From contig NZ_JHEH01000009.1 of the NCBI RefSeq assembly GCF_000715505.1, positions 62,001-126,000 on the forward strand: a stretch of DNA of 64,000 bases. The letters are read 5' to 3'. This document shows, one piece after another, positions 1 through 7,720 of this stretch (position 1 is its first letter; every line of letters starts with the position of its first letter). A program made the position numbers and the translations under genes. The notes under the pieces are model-generated. The model had not been told where the DNA came from. It made no database searches and worked only from the letters and a program-made list of their open reading frames with translations. Source of the DNA: Thioclava dalianensis. GTDB lineage: Bacteria; Pseudomonadota; Alphaproteobacteria; Rhodobacterales; Rhodobacteraceae.

Positions 1-1
1 G

Positions 2-430
2 GGGCTTGGGGCAGGGCTGTCTTTCGCGCGCCAGAGCGTTGCCGAGGCCGCCACTCCGATGCGTCTGGGGCATCTCGATGCCGAGCGGATGGAAGATCGC
101 CGCACGCGCGAGGACATGATGTGGCTGCTGGCCTATGAGAACGACCTGCTGGCGCAATGGCTGGCCACGACCGGTCAGCGCAATGCCATCGAGGGGATCT
201 CGTGGTTCGTGCATCACGCCTATCAGCGCGCATTGCAGGCAGATTTGCTGACGCGCGGTGCGGCGCCGTTCCCATTTCCTCAGCAGGTCCTCGCCGATGC
301 GCTGGGGCTCTCACTCGTTCACACCAACAAGACGCTAAGACGGCTGCGCGATCGCAAGCTGTTTCGGATCGAACGCGGCTTCGTCCATATCCCGTCGCTG
401 CCACAATTGCGCGCGGTCGCAGGGCTTTGA
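2..430 (+). CDS. Crp/Fnr-family transcriptional regulator, C-terminal part (5' end outside window)
   Basis: The reading frame is open from the first complete codon of the window, so the N-terminus, probably the cyclic-nucleotide-type sensor domain, lies outside. What remains is about 142 residues: a helical dimerisation-like stretch containing an RxxEDMMWLLAYENDLLAQWL segment, followed by a winged-helix HTH (PQQVLADALGLS, then TNKTLRRLRDRKLF) and a short wing ending in a VHIPSL-type strand. This matches the HTH_Crp_2 type. It could control the adjacent cyo operon, but no direct link is visible. The fold assignment is fairly sure and the ligand is unknown. Confidence 0.7.
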   Translation, partial: GLGAGLSFARQSVAEAATPMRLGHLDAERMEDRRTREDMMWLLAYENDLLAQWLATTGQRNAIEGISWFVHHAYQRALQADLLTRGAAPFPFPQQVLADALGLSLVHTNKTLRRLRDRKLFRIERGFVHIPSLPQLRAVAGL

Positions 431-455
431 GCCCATGCCCTCGCCAGATATGACA

Positions 456-478
456 CGAGACTCGGAACCCGGGTCTCG
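456..478 (+). terminator. GC-rich hairpin after the Crp/Fnr-type gene
   Basis: A 10-bp stem (CGAGACTCGG pairing with CCGGGTCTCG, one G-T pair) closes a 3-nt loop 25 nt after the stop codon. It is followed only by a short pyrimidine-rich run rather than a clear poly-T tract, so termination is plausible but not certain. Confidence 0.45.
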
Positions 479-614
479 CGTTTCACTATGTCAAAAGACA
501 TCTTACGACCCGTCCGCCATCACGCGGCGTTCACGTGCTGTTCACAAGACAGAGAGAAGATGTGAAATCCCCTGTATTCTCGGCGCTCCTTACAAGGGGT
601 CGTGACTGAATTTG

Positions 615-650
615 TTGACATTTTTTCGTGCTGTCGCGATCACGTGATCG
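615..650 (+). promoter_or_regulatory. Candidate cyo promoter element and perfect 14-bp palindrome
   Basis: A consensus TTGACA at 615-620 is followed at 637-650 by the perfect palindrome CGATCACGTGATCG, lying where the -10 region would be. No good -10 hexamer is visible at the usual spacing, so the palindrome may belong to an activator or repressor site. The rest of the 375-nt gap between the regulator gene and cyoA shows no convincing gene. Confidence 0.4.
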
Positions 651-805
651 GATTTTTTCTGTCTTTTCATCGGGTTCCGGCGATAGCTGCGACAATTTGG
701 CACTTTCGTTTGACCTCCAAGACGCTGCACTAGGTGGCGTCATATCGCGCGCGGGCCTTTTGGTCCCGTCGCGCAGCAGGATTGGGGATAGAAAGGTATT
801 CCGTA

Positions 806-1759
806 GTGTTTGAAAAAGTGTATCAGCGGTCTCGCCGCATGGCGCTTCCCGCGAGTTTCGCGGTTGCTGCCCTGTGGCTGTCGGGCTGCGCTGAAAACGG
901 GGTCATGACGCCAAGCGGCCCGATCGCCGCGGCTGAAAAGTCGCATATGATCTGGTTCTTCCTGTGGATGCTTCCGGTGTGTCTGCCGATCCTGATCGGC
1001 CTGCCGTGGATCTGCATCAAGTATCGCCGCAAGGGTGGGAAGGGGGCATATCGCCCGAACTGGTCGCACTCGACGATGGCCGAGACGTTGATCTGGGGCG
1101 GCTCCACACTCACGGTTATCTTGCTCGGCGTTCTTATCTGGATCAACACGATCGGCGAAGATCCCTATAAGCATACCGGGGCGAACCCGATCAAAGTGCA
1201 GGTGGTCGGTTCCGAGTGGAAATGGATGTTCATTTATCCCGGCAAGATGGCCACGGTGAACAAGGTCGTTCTGCCGCAGCATACCCCGGTTGAGTTCGAC
1301 ATCACGGCTGCGGGCGCAATGCAGAGCTTCTGGATCCCGCGTCTGGCCGGTCAGATCTACGCAATGCCCGGTATGCAAACCAAAATGAACATGACGACCG
1401 GCGATCTGGCGAAGCTTGAAGGCTTTAACAGCCAGTTCAACGGTGCGGCCTTCCCGCTCGACAAGTTCGAAGTCGATGTCGTGAGCAAGCAGGATTACGA
1501 ATCCTTCCTGCAATCGCCGCGTCAGCCCTGGAACGACCTTCTGACCGAGTTCAAGAAAGTCGCGACCTGGAACGGACCGCAGATTTTTGATGCGCCGCCC
1601 AAAGGCTGGTGGGACAAGGCGTCGATGGACCCCTCGATGGTCACGAATGGCGGGGCTGCGATCCTCGACGACCACGACCCCGAGCAGAAATCGATCGATG
1701 AAGCCATCCACAGCGAGCTGCATCTTTCACAAAATAAACCCCAAGGGGATGCGCAATGA
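806..1759 (+). CDS. cyoA: Cytochrome o ubiquinol oxidase subunit II
   Basis: Subunit II of the bo3-type quinol oxidase, a lipid-anchored membrane subunit with a periplasmic cupredoxin-fold domain. The GTG at 806 is preferred: a GAAAGG ribosome-binding motif lies 9 nt upstream, and it gives a basic n-region, a hydrophobic stretch and a lipobox (LSGC) around residues 24-27. The ATG at 839 would leave a shorter signal. Two further membrane helices follow, then the domain beginning IKVQVVGSEWKWMFIYP. The CuA ligands of cytochrome c oxidases are not evident, as expected for a quinol oxidase. The stop overlaps the cyoB start (ATGA). First gene of cyoABCD. Confidence 0.93.
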   Translation: MFEKVYQRSRRMALPASFAVAALWLSGCAENGVMTPSGPIAAAEKSHMIWFFLWMLPVCLPILIGLPWICIKYRRKGGKGAYRPNWSHSTMAETLIWGGSTLTVILLGVLIWINTIGEDPYKHTGANPIKVQVVGSEWKWMFIYPGKMATVNKVVLPQHTPVEFDITAAGAMQSFWIPRLAGQIYAMPGMQTKMNMTTGDLAKLEGFNSQFNGAAFPLDKFEVDVVSKQDYESFLQSPRQPWNDLLTEFKKVATWNGPQIFDAPPKGWWDKASMDPSMVTNGGAAILDDHDPEQKSIDEAIHSELHLSQNKPQGDAQ

Positions 1760-3825
1760 GTATTCTTGGTAGTCTCAACTGGGACGATATCTTTATCGTT
1801 CCGTGGTTCAAGGAACCATCGACGTCGACGGCCATTGCGGCTGGCGCAGGCGGGATCGTCGTGCTTGGCGCGCTCGCAGTGCTGGTGCTGCTCACCGTCA
1901 AAGGCTGGTGGAAGCCGCTCTACAAAGAGTGGATCACCTCGCTCGACCACAAGAAAATCGGTGTGATCTACATCGTTCTGGCCGCGATCATGCTGATCCG
2001 TGGCGTCCTCGAAGCTGTTGTGATGCGCGCCCAACAGGTCGCGCCCGCACCGGGCTTCCTGTCTGTCGAACACCATGCCGAGCTGTTCTCGACCCACGGC
2101 ACGATCATGATCTTCTTCGTCGCGATGCCGCTGCTGATCGGTCTGATCAACGTCGTCATGCCGCTCCAGATCGGGGCGCGCGACATGGAGTTCCCCTTCA
2201 TGAACGCGATCTCGCTGTGGCTTTCGGTCGGTGGTGCGGCGCTTGTGATGGCCTCGCTGGTGATCGGCAAGTTCGAGACCGGTGGCTGGACGGCCTATCC
2301 GCCCTATACCGGCGCGCAGCTATCGCCCAATGAAGGTGTGGATTACTGGATCTGGTCGCTGATGCTGACCGGTATCGGCACCACGCTGTCGGGCATCAAC
2401 TTCGCCGTCACGATCTACAAGCAACGTGCCCCGGGCATGACGCTGATGAAGATGCCGATCTTTGCATGGACTACCCTGTGCACGGCGATCCTGATGATCT
2501 TCGCGATGATGCCGCTTGCGGTCTGCTCGCTGATGCTGGCGCTCGACCGCCATGCGGGCTTCCACTTCTTCACCGCCGATGCCGGCGGCAACATGATGAA
2601 CTTCGCCAACCTGTTCTGGCTGTTCGGTCACCCGGAAGTCTACATCCTGATCCTGCCGGCTTTCGGTGTGTTCAGCCACGTGATCCCGACGTTCTCGGGC
2701 AAGAAGCTCTATGGCTACACCTCGCTCGTCTGGGCCACCATCGCGATTGCGGTGCTGTCCTTCACGGTTTGGGTGCACCACTTCTTCACGATGGGTCAGA
2801 CGGCGCATCTCAACGCGATCTTCGGGATTGCCACGATTACGATCGGCGTGCCCACGGGCGTGAAGGTTTATAACTGGATGCTCACGATGTGGCGCGGCAA
2901 GCTGCGCTTCTCGACGGCGATGCTGTTCTCGGCGGGCTTCATGTTCACCTTCGTGATCGGTGGTATCACCGGTGTGATGCTGGCCAACCCGGTGATCTCG
3001 TTTGCCGCCCATAACTCGCTGTTCCTCGTGGCACACTTCCACAACATGCTGATCCCCGGTCTGCTGTTTGGGATGTTCGCGGGCATCAACTACTGGTTCC
3101 CGCTCTGCTTCGGCTTCCGTCTCGACGAGAAATGGGGCGTGCGCAGCTTCTGGTGCTGGATGATCGGGTTCTACCTGACCTTCATGCCGCTCTACGCAAT
3201 CGGCCTGATGGGCGCCCCGCGCCGGATGGCCTTCTTCACCGACCCCGCCTATATGCCTTGGCTGATCATCTCGATGATCGGGGCGCTGACGGTGCTGGCT
3301 GGTCTGACCTGCCAAGTCATCCAGATGTATGTCTCGGTGAAAAACCGCGAAGACCTGATGGTTCCGGCGGGCGATCCCTGGGATGGCCGTGGCCTCGAAT
3401 GGTCGCTGGGCTGCCCGGTGCCCGAGCATGACTTCACCACGATCCCGCACATCACCTCGCGTGAGCCCTGGGTCGACGCAAAGGCCAGTGGCCTGCGGGT
3501 GATGGAACCCACCGAGTTCGTCGATATCGAACTGCCGAAGAACACCGGTATGGGGTTCTGGGTCGCGATGGTCGCAACGGTCGGCGCGTTCGGGATGATC
3601 TTCCAAATGTGGTGGCTGGCAGCGCTGTGCTGGGTCGGCATGTGGGTGCTCGTGCTCGTGCGCTCCTACAACACCGATTGGGAGCATCATATCTCGGCGC
3701 AGGAACTGCGTGCCGATTATGAGCGTCATAAACATGTGGTCGAGACGACCCCGAAGGTCAGCCTTGATGACGAATTTACGTCTAAGAACCGTGGCTTGAT
3801 CATGGACATGGAGGAAGCAGTATGA
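1756..3825 (+). CDS. cyoB: Cytochrome o ubiquinol oxidase subunit I
   Basis: Catalytic heme-copper subunit that oxidises ubiquinol, reduces O2 to water and pumps protons. At 689 residues it is slightly longer than the E. coli protein (about 663). Visible ligands are His114 (low-spin heme, STHGTIM), His292 with Glu294 and Tyr296 (GHPEVY, CuB ligand with cross-linked Tyr and the D-channel Glu of A1-type enzymes), His341-His342 (CuB), and His427 and His429 (HFHN, high-spin and low-spin heme). Many hydrophobic helices are present. Four-base ATGA overlaps with cyoA and cyoC indicate translational coupling. Confidence 0.97.
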   Translation: MSILGSLNWDDIFIVPWFKEPSTSTAIAAGAGGIVVLGALAVLVLLTVKGWWKPLYKEWITSLDHKKIGVIYIVLAAIMLIRGVLEAVVMRAQQVAPAPGFLSVEHHAELFSTHGTIMIFFVAMPLLIGLINVVMPLQIGARDMEFPFMNAISLWLSVGGAALVMASLVIGKFETGGWTAYPPYTGAQLSPNEGVDYWIWSLMLTGIGTTLSGINFAVTIYKQRAPGMTLMKMPIFAWTTLCTAILMIFAMMPLAVCSLMLALDRHAGFHFFTADAGGNMMNFANLFWLFGHPEVYILILPAFGVFSHVIPTFSGKKLYGYTSLVWATIAIAVLSFTVWVHHFFTMGQTAHLNAIFGIATITIGVPTGVKVYNWMLTMWRGKLRFSTAMLFSAGFMFTFVIGGITGVMLANPVISFAAHNSLFLVAHFHNMLIPGLLFGMFAGINYWFPLCFGFRLDEKWGVRSFWCWMIGFYLTFMPLYAIGLMGAPRRMAFFTDPAYMPWLIISMIGALTVLAGLTCQVIQMYVSVKNREDLMVPAGDPWDGRGLEWSLGCPVPEHDFTTIPHITSREPWVDAKASGLRVMEPTEFVDIELPKNTGMGFWVAMVATVGAFGMIFQMWWLAALCWVGMWVLVLVRSYNTDWEHHISAQELRADYERHKHVVETTPKVSLDDEFTSKNRGLIMDMEEAV

Positions 3826-4460
3826 GTGCGACCGCAACCAATCTGGGGGCAGCAGCCCCCAGCGACCACGGGGCAGGTTCGTCCCACGGTCACGACAAAA
3901 CGGGGACGGTGATCTTCGGCTTCTGGATCTTCCTGATGTCCGACCTCATCGCCTTCTCGCTGTTCCTCGCAACCTATGCCGATGCCGAATGGCATGGTAT
4001 CGCGAACGGTCCCAGCCCGCATGAGCTGTTCTCGCTCGGGCTGCCGACCATCGAGACAATGTCGCTGCTGATCTCGACCTTCACCTTCGGGATCTGCACG
4101 CTGGGCATGAAATACGGCGCCTCGATGGAGCGCACGATCAAGTGGCTGGTAATCACGCTGATCTTCGGCGCGATCTTCCTCGGCATCGAACTCTACGAAT
4201 TCCACGAATTCTGGAGCGAGGGGAACACGCCGCAAGTCTCGGGCTTCCTGACTGCCTATTACTCGCTGGTGGGTCTGCACGGCCTGCACGTGACCTCGGG
4301 CATCATCTGGGGCATCTTGCTGATCGTTCAGATGAAGACCATGGGCTATAGCGATTTGGTCAAGTCGCGCCTGATGCGCCTGGGCCTGTTCTGGCACATG
4401 CTGGATATCGTCTGGATCGCCCTGTTCACGAAAATCTACCTGATGGGGGTGCTGTCATGA
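3822..4460 (+). CDS. cyoC: Cytochrome o ubiquinol oxidase subunit III
   Basis: Five-helix subunit of the cyo complex (212 residues) that stabilises subunit I. The N-terminus is soluble and His-rich (SDHGAGSSHGHDK). Helices with the family's features follow, including IFLGIELYEFHEF and a GLHGLHVTSGIIWG segment. It overlaps cyoB and cyoD by 4 nt each, so the four genes almost certainly form one transcript. Confidence 0.95.
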   Translation: MSATATNLGAAAPSDHGAGSSHGHDKTGTVIFGFWIFLMSDLIAFSLFLATYADAEWHGIANGPSPHELFSLGLPTIETMSLLISTFTFGICTLGMKYGASMERTIKWLVITLIFGAIFLGIELYEFHEFWSEGNTPQVSGFLTAYYSLVGLHGLHVTSGIIWGILLIVQMKTMGYSDLVKSRLMRLGLFWHMLDIVWIALFTKIYLMGVLS

Positions 4461-4885
4461 GTGCGGTTTCGTCTAACCTCGGTATGGATAGCGCCGAGTA
4501 CAAACAGGACATGGCCCGCTATGTCTGGGGGTTTGCCCTTTCGGTCGTGCTGACGCTGATCAGCGTCGTCGTGGTCGCCGGTGGTCTGTTTCCGGGCATC
4601 GCCTGGAGCACGATCGGCATCCTCGGCATCGCGCAGGTCGTGACCCAGTTCTGGGCCTTCATGCACCTCGATCTCTCGCGTGAGGCACGTCCTGACCTCT
4701 ATCTGGTGCTCTTCACCTTCCTGATCATCGTCTTGATGGCGGCCGGGACGGTCTGGGTGCTCGCCAATCTGGCCAGCCGGATGGGCATGGGCGACATGTC
4801 GCATCAGTCGATGCATATGACCGACGACATGGGCAACGCGGCAACCTCAATGCCCGGCATGAAGGGCATGGACGGCTCGAACTGA
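4457..4885 (+). CDS. cyoD: Cytochrome o ubiquinol oxidase subunit IV with Met-rich tail
   Basis: Small three-helix subunit (142 residues) needed for assembly of the CuB centre in E. coli. The conserved core includes the VVTQFWAFMHLDLS segment. Compared with the usual length of about 110 residues it carries an extra C-terminal tail of about 35 residues holding nine Met and two His in MxxM/MxM-like spacing. With the known topology of CyoD (N-in, C-out) this tail would lie in the periplasm, where it could bind copper; that is inference. Last gene of the operon, followed directly by a terminator. Confidence 0.93.
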   Translation: MSAVSSNLGMDSAEYKQDMARYVWGFALSVVLTLISVVVVAGGLFPGIAWSTIGILGIAQVVTQFWAFMHLDLSREARPDLYLVLFTFLIIVLMAAGTVWVLANLASRMGMGDMSHQSMHMTDDMGNAATSMPGMKGMDGSN

Positions 4886-4908
4886 GCTCCAACTCTCACA
4901 GCACAGAT

Positions 4909-4938
4909 CAAAGGGCGGCCCTCGGGTCGCCCTTTTTC
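4909..4938 (+). terminator. Rho-independent terminator of cyoABCD
   Basis: AAAGGGCG at 4910-4917 pairs with CGCCCTTT at 4928-4935, giving an 8-bp stem with a loop of about 10 nt and a run of five T residues within and after the 3' arm. It lies 24 nt after the cyoD stop codon. Confidence 0.85.
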
Positions 4939-4950
4939 ATGATCAGAGTT

Positions 4951-5078
4951 CGGGGGCTCTGCCCCCTCGGCCTGCGGTCTCACCCCCGGGATATTTGGAT
5001 CAAGAGGAAGCCCAGCTCTTTCATCTTGGGGCAAATACCTCGGGGGGCGCGCGGCACGCGCGGGGGGCAGAGCCCCCG
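4951..5078. repeat. Inverted pair of intergenic palindromic repeat units
   Basis: GGGGGCTCTGCCCCC at 4952-4966 and its exact reverse complement GGGGGCAGAGCCCCC at 5063-5077 bracket two divergent copies of a second motif. One copy reads CCCCCGGGATATTTG near 4984-4998; the inverted copy, read on the minus strand, is CCCCCGAGGTATTTG, and both continue into CAAGA-like sequence. Each 15-mer is also a small hairpin. The element separates the convergent cyoD and modC genes. I recognise it as resembling a dispersed Rhodobacteraceae intergenic repeat; that is memory, not a search. Confidence 0.75.
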
Positions 5079-5091
5079 CTTTTGCGCGGCC

Positions 5092-6174
5092 TCACAGACC
5101 CAGCGCGTCGCGCGCCACAGAGACGGTCTTGATCATCGCGTAGCAGTTCAGCCCCGGTCGCAGATCGAGCGCTGTGGCCGAGCGGCTGGTCACCCGGGCG
5201 AGAAAGCGGTCCTCACCCATGGCAAGCTGGACGAAGCGGCCCGGGCCTTGTGCGGGTCCAATCCGGGCGATGGAGACCCGCAGGATATTGAGCGCCGAGA
5301 CCTGCTGGGGCGGGGCGAGGGCCAGGGTGACATCGCTGGCCGTCAGGCGCAGGCGCAAGCTTTGCCCGACCGCGACATCGGGAGCCTGCACATAGAGCGG
5401 GCCGCCCGCCGTGTCGATCCGGGCCAGCCCGTCGCTTTCCTGCGCGCTCAGGTGCCCCGAGATCAGCGCACCTGCGGCATCGCCACCGAAATGCCCGGCC
5501 ACCGCGGGATCGGTCAGGACGTCATCGGCCGGGCCGAAGGCGCGGAGCCGCCCGGCCTCGATCAAGGCCACGGAATTGGCCAGACGCGCGATCTCGGCGG
5601 GGGCGTGGCTGACATAGAGGATGGGCAGTTTGACCGCGTCGCGCAGCATTTCGAAATAGGGCAGGATCTCGGCTTTGCGCGCCGCATCGAGGGCCGCCAG
5701 CGGCTCGTCGAGCAAGAGCAGGCGCGGTTTGCTCAGCAGCGCGCGCCCCAGCGCCACCCGTGCCGCCTCACCGCCTGAGAGCGCTGCGGGGCTGCGCTCC
5801 AGCAGCGCACCCAGCCCGAGCATGGCGACCGCATCGTCAAAGCTGATCGCACCGGGGCCGTGCGGGGCAAAGCGCGTCCCATAGGTCAGGTTGGCGCGCA
5901 CGTTGAGATGGGGAAAGAGGCGCGCATCTTGAAAGACATAGCCGATGCGGCGGCGATGCGGGGGCAGGGCCGTGCGCGCTGCGGCATCGAACAGCACCGT
6001 CCCGTCGACTGCGATGCGGCCTTGATCGGGGCGCAGCAGCCCAGCCACTGCATTGACCACCGTGCTTTTGCCTGCGCCCGAGGGGCCGAACAGCGCCGTG
6101 ATGCCGCCCGGCGCGCGGATCTCGAGATCCAGCGTAAAGCCCGCAAAGGCGTGTTTGAGCGCGATTTCCAGCAT
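5092..6174 (-). CDS. modC: Molybdate ABC transporter ATP-binding protein
   Basis: ATPase of the ModABC importer (360 residues). Walker A is GPSGAGKST (about residues 31-39), the signature is LSGGEAARVALGRAL, and Walker B is LLLLDEPLAALD. The last 70 residues or so form a TOBE/MOP-like domain (ALNILRVSIARIG), which is characteristic of ModC. The ATG at 6174 overlaps the modB stop by one base; a GTG one codon upstream is also possible. It converges on cyoD across the palindromic repeat. Confidence 0.93.
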   Translation of the reverse strand: MLEIALKHAFAGFTLDLEIRAPGGITALFGPSGAGKSTVVNAVAGLLRPDQGRIAVDGTVLFDAAARTALPPHRRRIGYVFQDARLFPHLNVRANLTYGTRFAPHGPGAISFDDAVAMLGLGALLERSPAALSGGEAARVALGRALLSKPRLLLLDEPLAALDAARKAEILPYFEMLRDAVKLPILYVSHAPAEIARLANSVALIEAGRLRAFGPADDVLTDPAVAGHFGGDAAGALISGHLSAQESDGLARIDTAGGPLYVQAPDVAVGQSLRLRLTASDVTLALAPPQQVSALNILRVSIARIGPAQGPGRFVQLAMGEDRFLARVTSRSATALDLRPGLNCYAMIKTVSVARDALGL

Positions 6175-6872
6175 CACGCCTCCCGCCCGGCGATCCGGGC
6201 CGCGACCCGTCGCGCCAGCGCCTCCGACAGAAGGAGCGCGCCGATTGCGAGTGTCACCGAGATCACCACGAGCCGGATCGCGGCGGTCTCGCCGCCGGGC
6301 ACCTGTAGCTCGCTATAGATCGCGAGCGGCAGGGTCTGGGTCTGACCGGGAATGTTGGAGACAAAGGTGATCGTCGCGCCAAACTCCCCCATCGCCTTGG
6401 CGAAAGCGGTGATGGTGCCTGCCAGAATGCCCGGCACGATCAGCGGCAGGGTCACGGTCACGAAAACCCATGGGCGCGAGGCGCCAAGCGTGCTTGCGGC
6501 GGCTTCAAGCTTTGGGTCCACGGCTTCGATCGCAAGCCGGATCGCGCGCACCATCAGCGGGAAGGCCATGACGGCTGCGGCCAGGGCGGCGCCTTTCCAG
6601 TCAAAGGCGAGCCGAATGCCGATCCGCGCGAGCACCGCGCCCAAGGGGCCGTTTGGCGCGAAGGCCATCAGCAACAGATAGCCCGTCACCACCGGCGGCA
6701 GGATCAGCGGAACATGGACCAGCGCGTTGAGCCATTGCTTGCCCGGAAACTGCGCGCGCGCCAGCACATAGGCAATCGCGATCCCGAAGGGCAGCGACAG
6801 CGCGGTCGCAAGCCCCGCGACCTTCAGCGACAGCGCGACCGCTTGCCAATCTGACGGGGAGAGCCAGTTCAT
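6174..6872 (-). CDS. modB: Molybdate ABC transporter permease
   Basis: Inner-membrane permease of the molybdate importer (232 residues, typical for ModB) with five or six hydrophobic helices. The EAA-type cytoplasmic loop is visible as EAAASTLGASRPWVFVTVTLP at about residues 123-143, which contacts ModC. It overlaps modA by 4 nt upstream and modC by 1 nt downstream, so the three are translationally coupled. Confidence 0.93.
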   Translation of the reverse strand: MNWLSPSDWQAVALSLKVAGLATALSLPFGIAIAYVLARAQFPGKQWLNALVHVPLILPPVVTGYLLLMAFAPNGPLGAVLARIGIRLAFDWKGAALAAAVMAFPLMVRAIRLAIEAVDPKLEAAASTLGASRPWVFVTVTLPLIVPGILAGTITAFAKAMGEFGATITFVSNIPGQTQTLPLAIYSELQVPGGETAAIRLVVISVTLAIGALLLSEALARRVAARIAGREA

Positions 6873-7618
6873 TGCAGCGGCTTGAACCCTTGGGCCTTGA
6901 AGATCCGGGTGGCCTCCGGGCTGCGCAGCTCTGCAAAGAAGGCTTTTGCGGTGGGGGTCTGTGTCAAAAGGGCTGCGGGATAGCGGATTGGCGGGTGGCT
7001 GTCGGGGGCGAACTTTGCCACGACATGGACGCGCGGCTCGGCCACCGCATCGCTTGCATAGGTGATCCCGTAAGGGGCCGCGCCAAGCGCCACGAGCTGC
7101 AGGGTCGCGCGCACGTTATCGGCCTGCGCGACATCGGGTTCGATCCCGCGCCACAAGCCGTAATGGCTCAGCGCCGCCTTGCCATATTCGCCCGCCGGGA
7201 CGGAGTTGACGAGCGCCATCGCCAGCTTGCCGCCCTTGAGCAGCCCCTTGAGATCCAAGTGATCCGAGATCTCGACCGGTCCGGCCTTGGGATCATGCGC
7301 GATCAGCACGAGCGAATTGGCCAGAAGATCGGTCTGCTGCTTGATCTGCCCGGTCTTGGCGACGCTTTCCATCCAGCCGGGATTGGCCGAAATAAAGATA
7401 TCGGCGGGCGCGCCTGCCGTGATCTGGCGCGCCAGCGCCCCGGAGCCTGCATAGGAGACATGGGCCACATCCCCGGTGCGCGCCTGCCAGATCTGCGCGA
7501 TCTGATCGAGCGCGGTCTTCATCGAGGCTGCAGCAAAGATGGTGACCTCGCCTGCGCGGGCGGGCAGGGCGAGGGTGAGCGAGAGTGCCAGCAAGGCGGC
7601 AAGCCGGAGAAAGCGCAT
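6869..7618 (-). CDS. modA: Periplasmic molybdate-binding protein
   Basis: Substrate-binding component of ModABC (249 residues). The chosen start gives a clean Sec signal peptide, MRFLRLAALLALSLTLALPARAG, with cleavage near ARA-G; a longer upstream reading would bury it. The mature protein begins EVTIFAAASMKTALDQI, the typical ModA N-terminus whose Ser residues bind oxyanion, and later has YAGSGALARQI and ISANPGWM. A ModE-like inverted repeat sits 14 nt upstream of the start, consistent with repression when molybdate is plentiful. Confidence 0.93.
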   Translation of the reverse strand: MRFLRLAALLALSLTLALPARAGEVTIFAAASMKTALDQIAQIWQARTGDVAHVSYAGSGALARQITAGAPADIFISANPGWMESVAKTGQIKQQTDLLANSLVLIAHDPKAGPVEISDHLDLKGLLKGGKLAMALVNSVPAGEYGKAALSHYGLWRGIEPDVAQADNVRATLQLVALGAAPYGITYASDAVAEPRVHVVAKFAPDSHPPIRYPAALLTQTPTAKAFFAELRSPEATRIFKAQGFKPLQ

Positions 7619-7631
7619 CTGGGGTCCAATT

Positions 7632-7655
7632 CGATATGTCTGAACGAACATATTG
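7632..7655. promoter_or_regulatory. Candidate ModE (Mo-box) operator of modABC
   Basis: CGATATGT and ACATATTG form an inverted repeat (7 of 8 positions complementary) separated by 8 nt, just upstream of modA. The TAT/ATA-rich arms flanked by C/G resemble Mo-boxes bound by ModE/MopA-type regulators. No modE gene is in the window. Confidence 0.5.
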
Positions 7656-7720
7656 GTTGGAAAGACGATCCGGCAAGCGCGTTTTGCGATCAGGCTTCGG
7701 TGAGCGCGGTTGGAGCGCGC

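Noticed and set aside
2320-3837. A 505-codon minus-strand frame across cyoB
   Set aside because: Antisense shadow of a confidently identified oxidase gene; composition dominated by His, Arg, Asp and Gln.
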